Assembly: GCA_019242135.1 (NCBI GenBank)
Contig: JAFAWC010000197.1
Location: forward strand, 1-8,079
Length of the DNA: 8,079 bases
Reading direction: 5' to 3'
DNA from: Mycobacteriaceae bacterium
GTDB taxonomy: Bacteria; Actinomycetota; Actinomycetes; Mycobacteriales; Mycobacteriaceae
Shown here: positions 8,070 through 8,079 of the stretch, piece after piece
How positions within the stretch are numbered: the stretch's first letter is position 1
Layout of the letters: every line of letters begins with the position of its first letter
Program-made: the position numbers and the translations under genes
Notes under the pieces: generated by a model
Database searches by the model: none
What the model saw: only the letters and a program-made list of their open reading frames with translations
What the model was told of the DNA's origin: nothing

Positions 8070-8079
8070 GGAATATCGT

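Noticed and set aside
8064..8072. CCTAGG-centred palindrome upstream of typA as an operator
   Set aside because: The symmetric core is only 6-8 bp, and it coincides with the TAGGAT -10 candidate. Too short to call a binding site.

Overview
The window looks like chromosomal DNA from a mycobacterium (Mycobacterium sensu lato). It is GC-rich, and all recognisable genes lie on the minus strand in the order typA - lpqW - mshB - small ORF - four-helix membrane protein (Rv1171-like) - fbiC. This is the backbone order of the M. tuberculosis Rv1165-Rv1173 region. MshB (mycothiol) and a fused CofG-CofH FO synthase (coenzyme F420) are typical of actinobacteria. LpqW is typical of mycobacteria and relatives and points to a lipoarabinomannan-bearing cell envelope.

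Layout, read in the direction of transcription (right to left). Positions 8079-8019 are a short leader with a possible -10 element. TypA/BipA, a ribosome-associated GTPase, follows at 8018-6126. LpqW, a lipoprotein of the family 5 solute-binding-protein fold that acts in PIM/LM/LAM synthesis, runs 6078-4123. MshB, the zinc deacetylase of mycothiol synthesis, runs 4108-3230. Next come a hairpin and an unrecognised 35-residue ORF (3173-3066) with a near-ideal Shine-Dalgarno sequence. This ORF overlaps the upstream end of a reading frame for a four-helix membrane protein (3114-2647). FbiC begins at 2570 and runs off the left edge with at most its last codon and stop missing. Gaps are short (14 to 76 nt), with no divergent gene and no stretch over 300 nt without a gene, so a single transcription direction with possible internal promoters is likely.

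Functionally the block mixes translation/stress (TypA), envelope glycolipid control (LpqW) and two low-molecular-weight redox cofactors (mycothiol via MshB, F420 via FbiC). I found no mobile element, CRISPR array, RNA gene or clearly new multi-gene system. The points most worth a second look are the 35-residue ORF and how translation passes from it into the membrane-protein gene, an in-frame 33-bp tandem duplication that lengthens the LpqW signal peptide, and the absence of the PE/PPE genes that interrupt this locus in M. tuberculosis.
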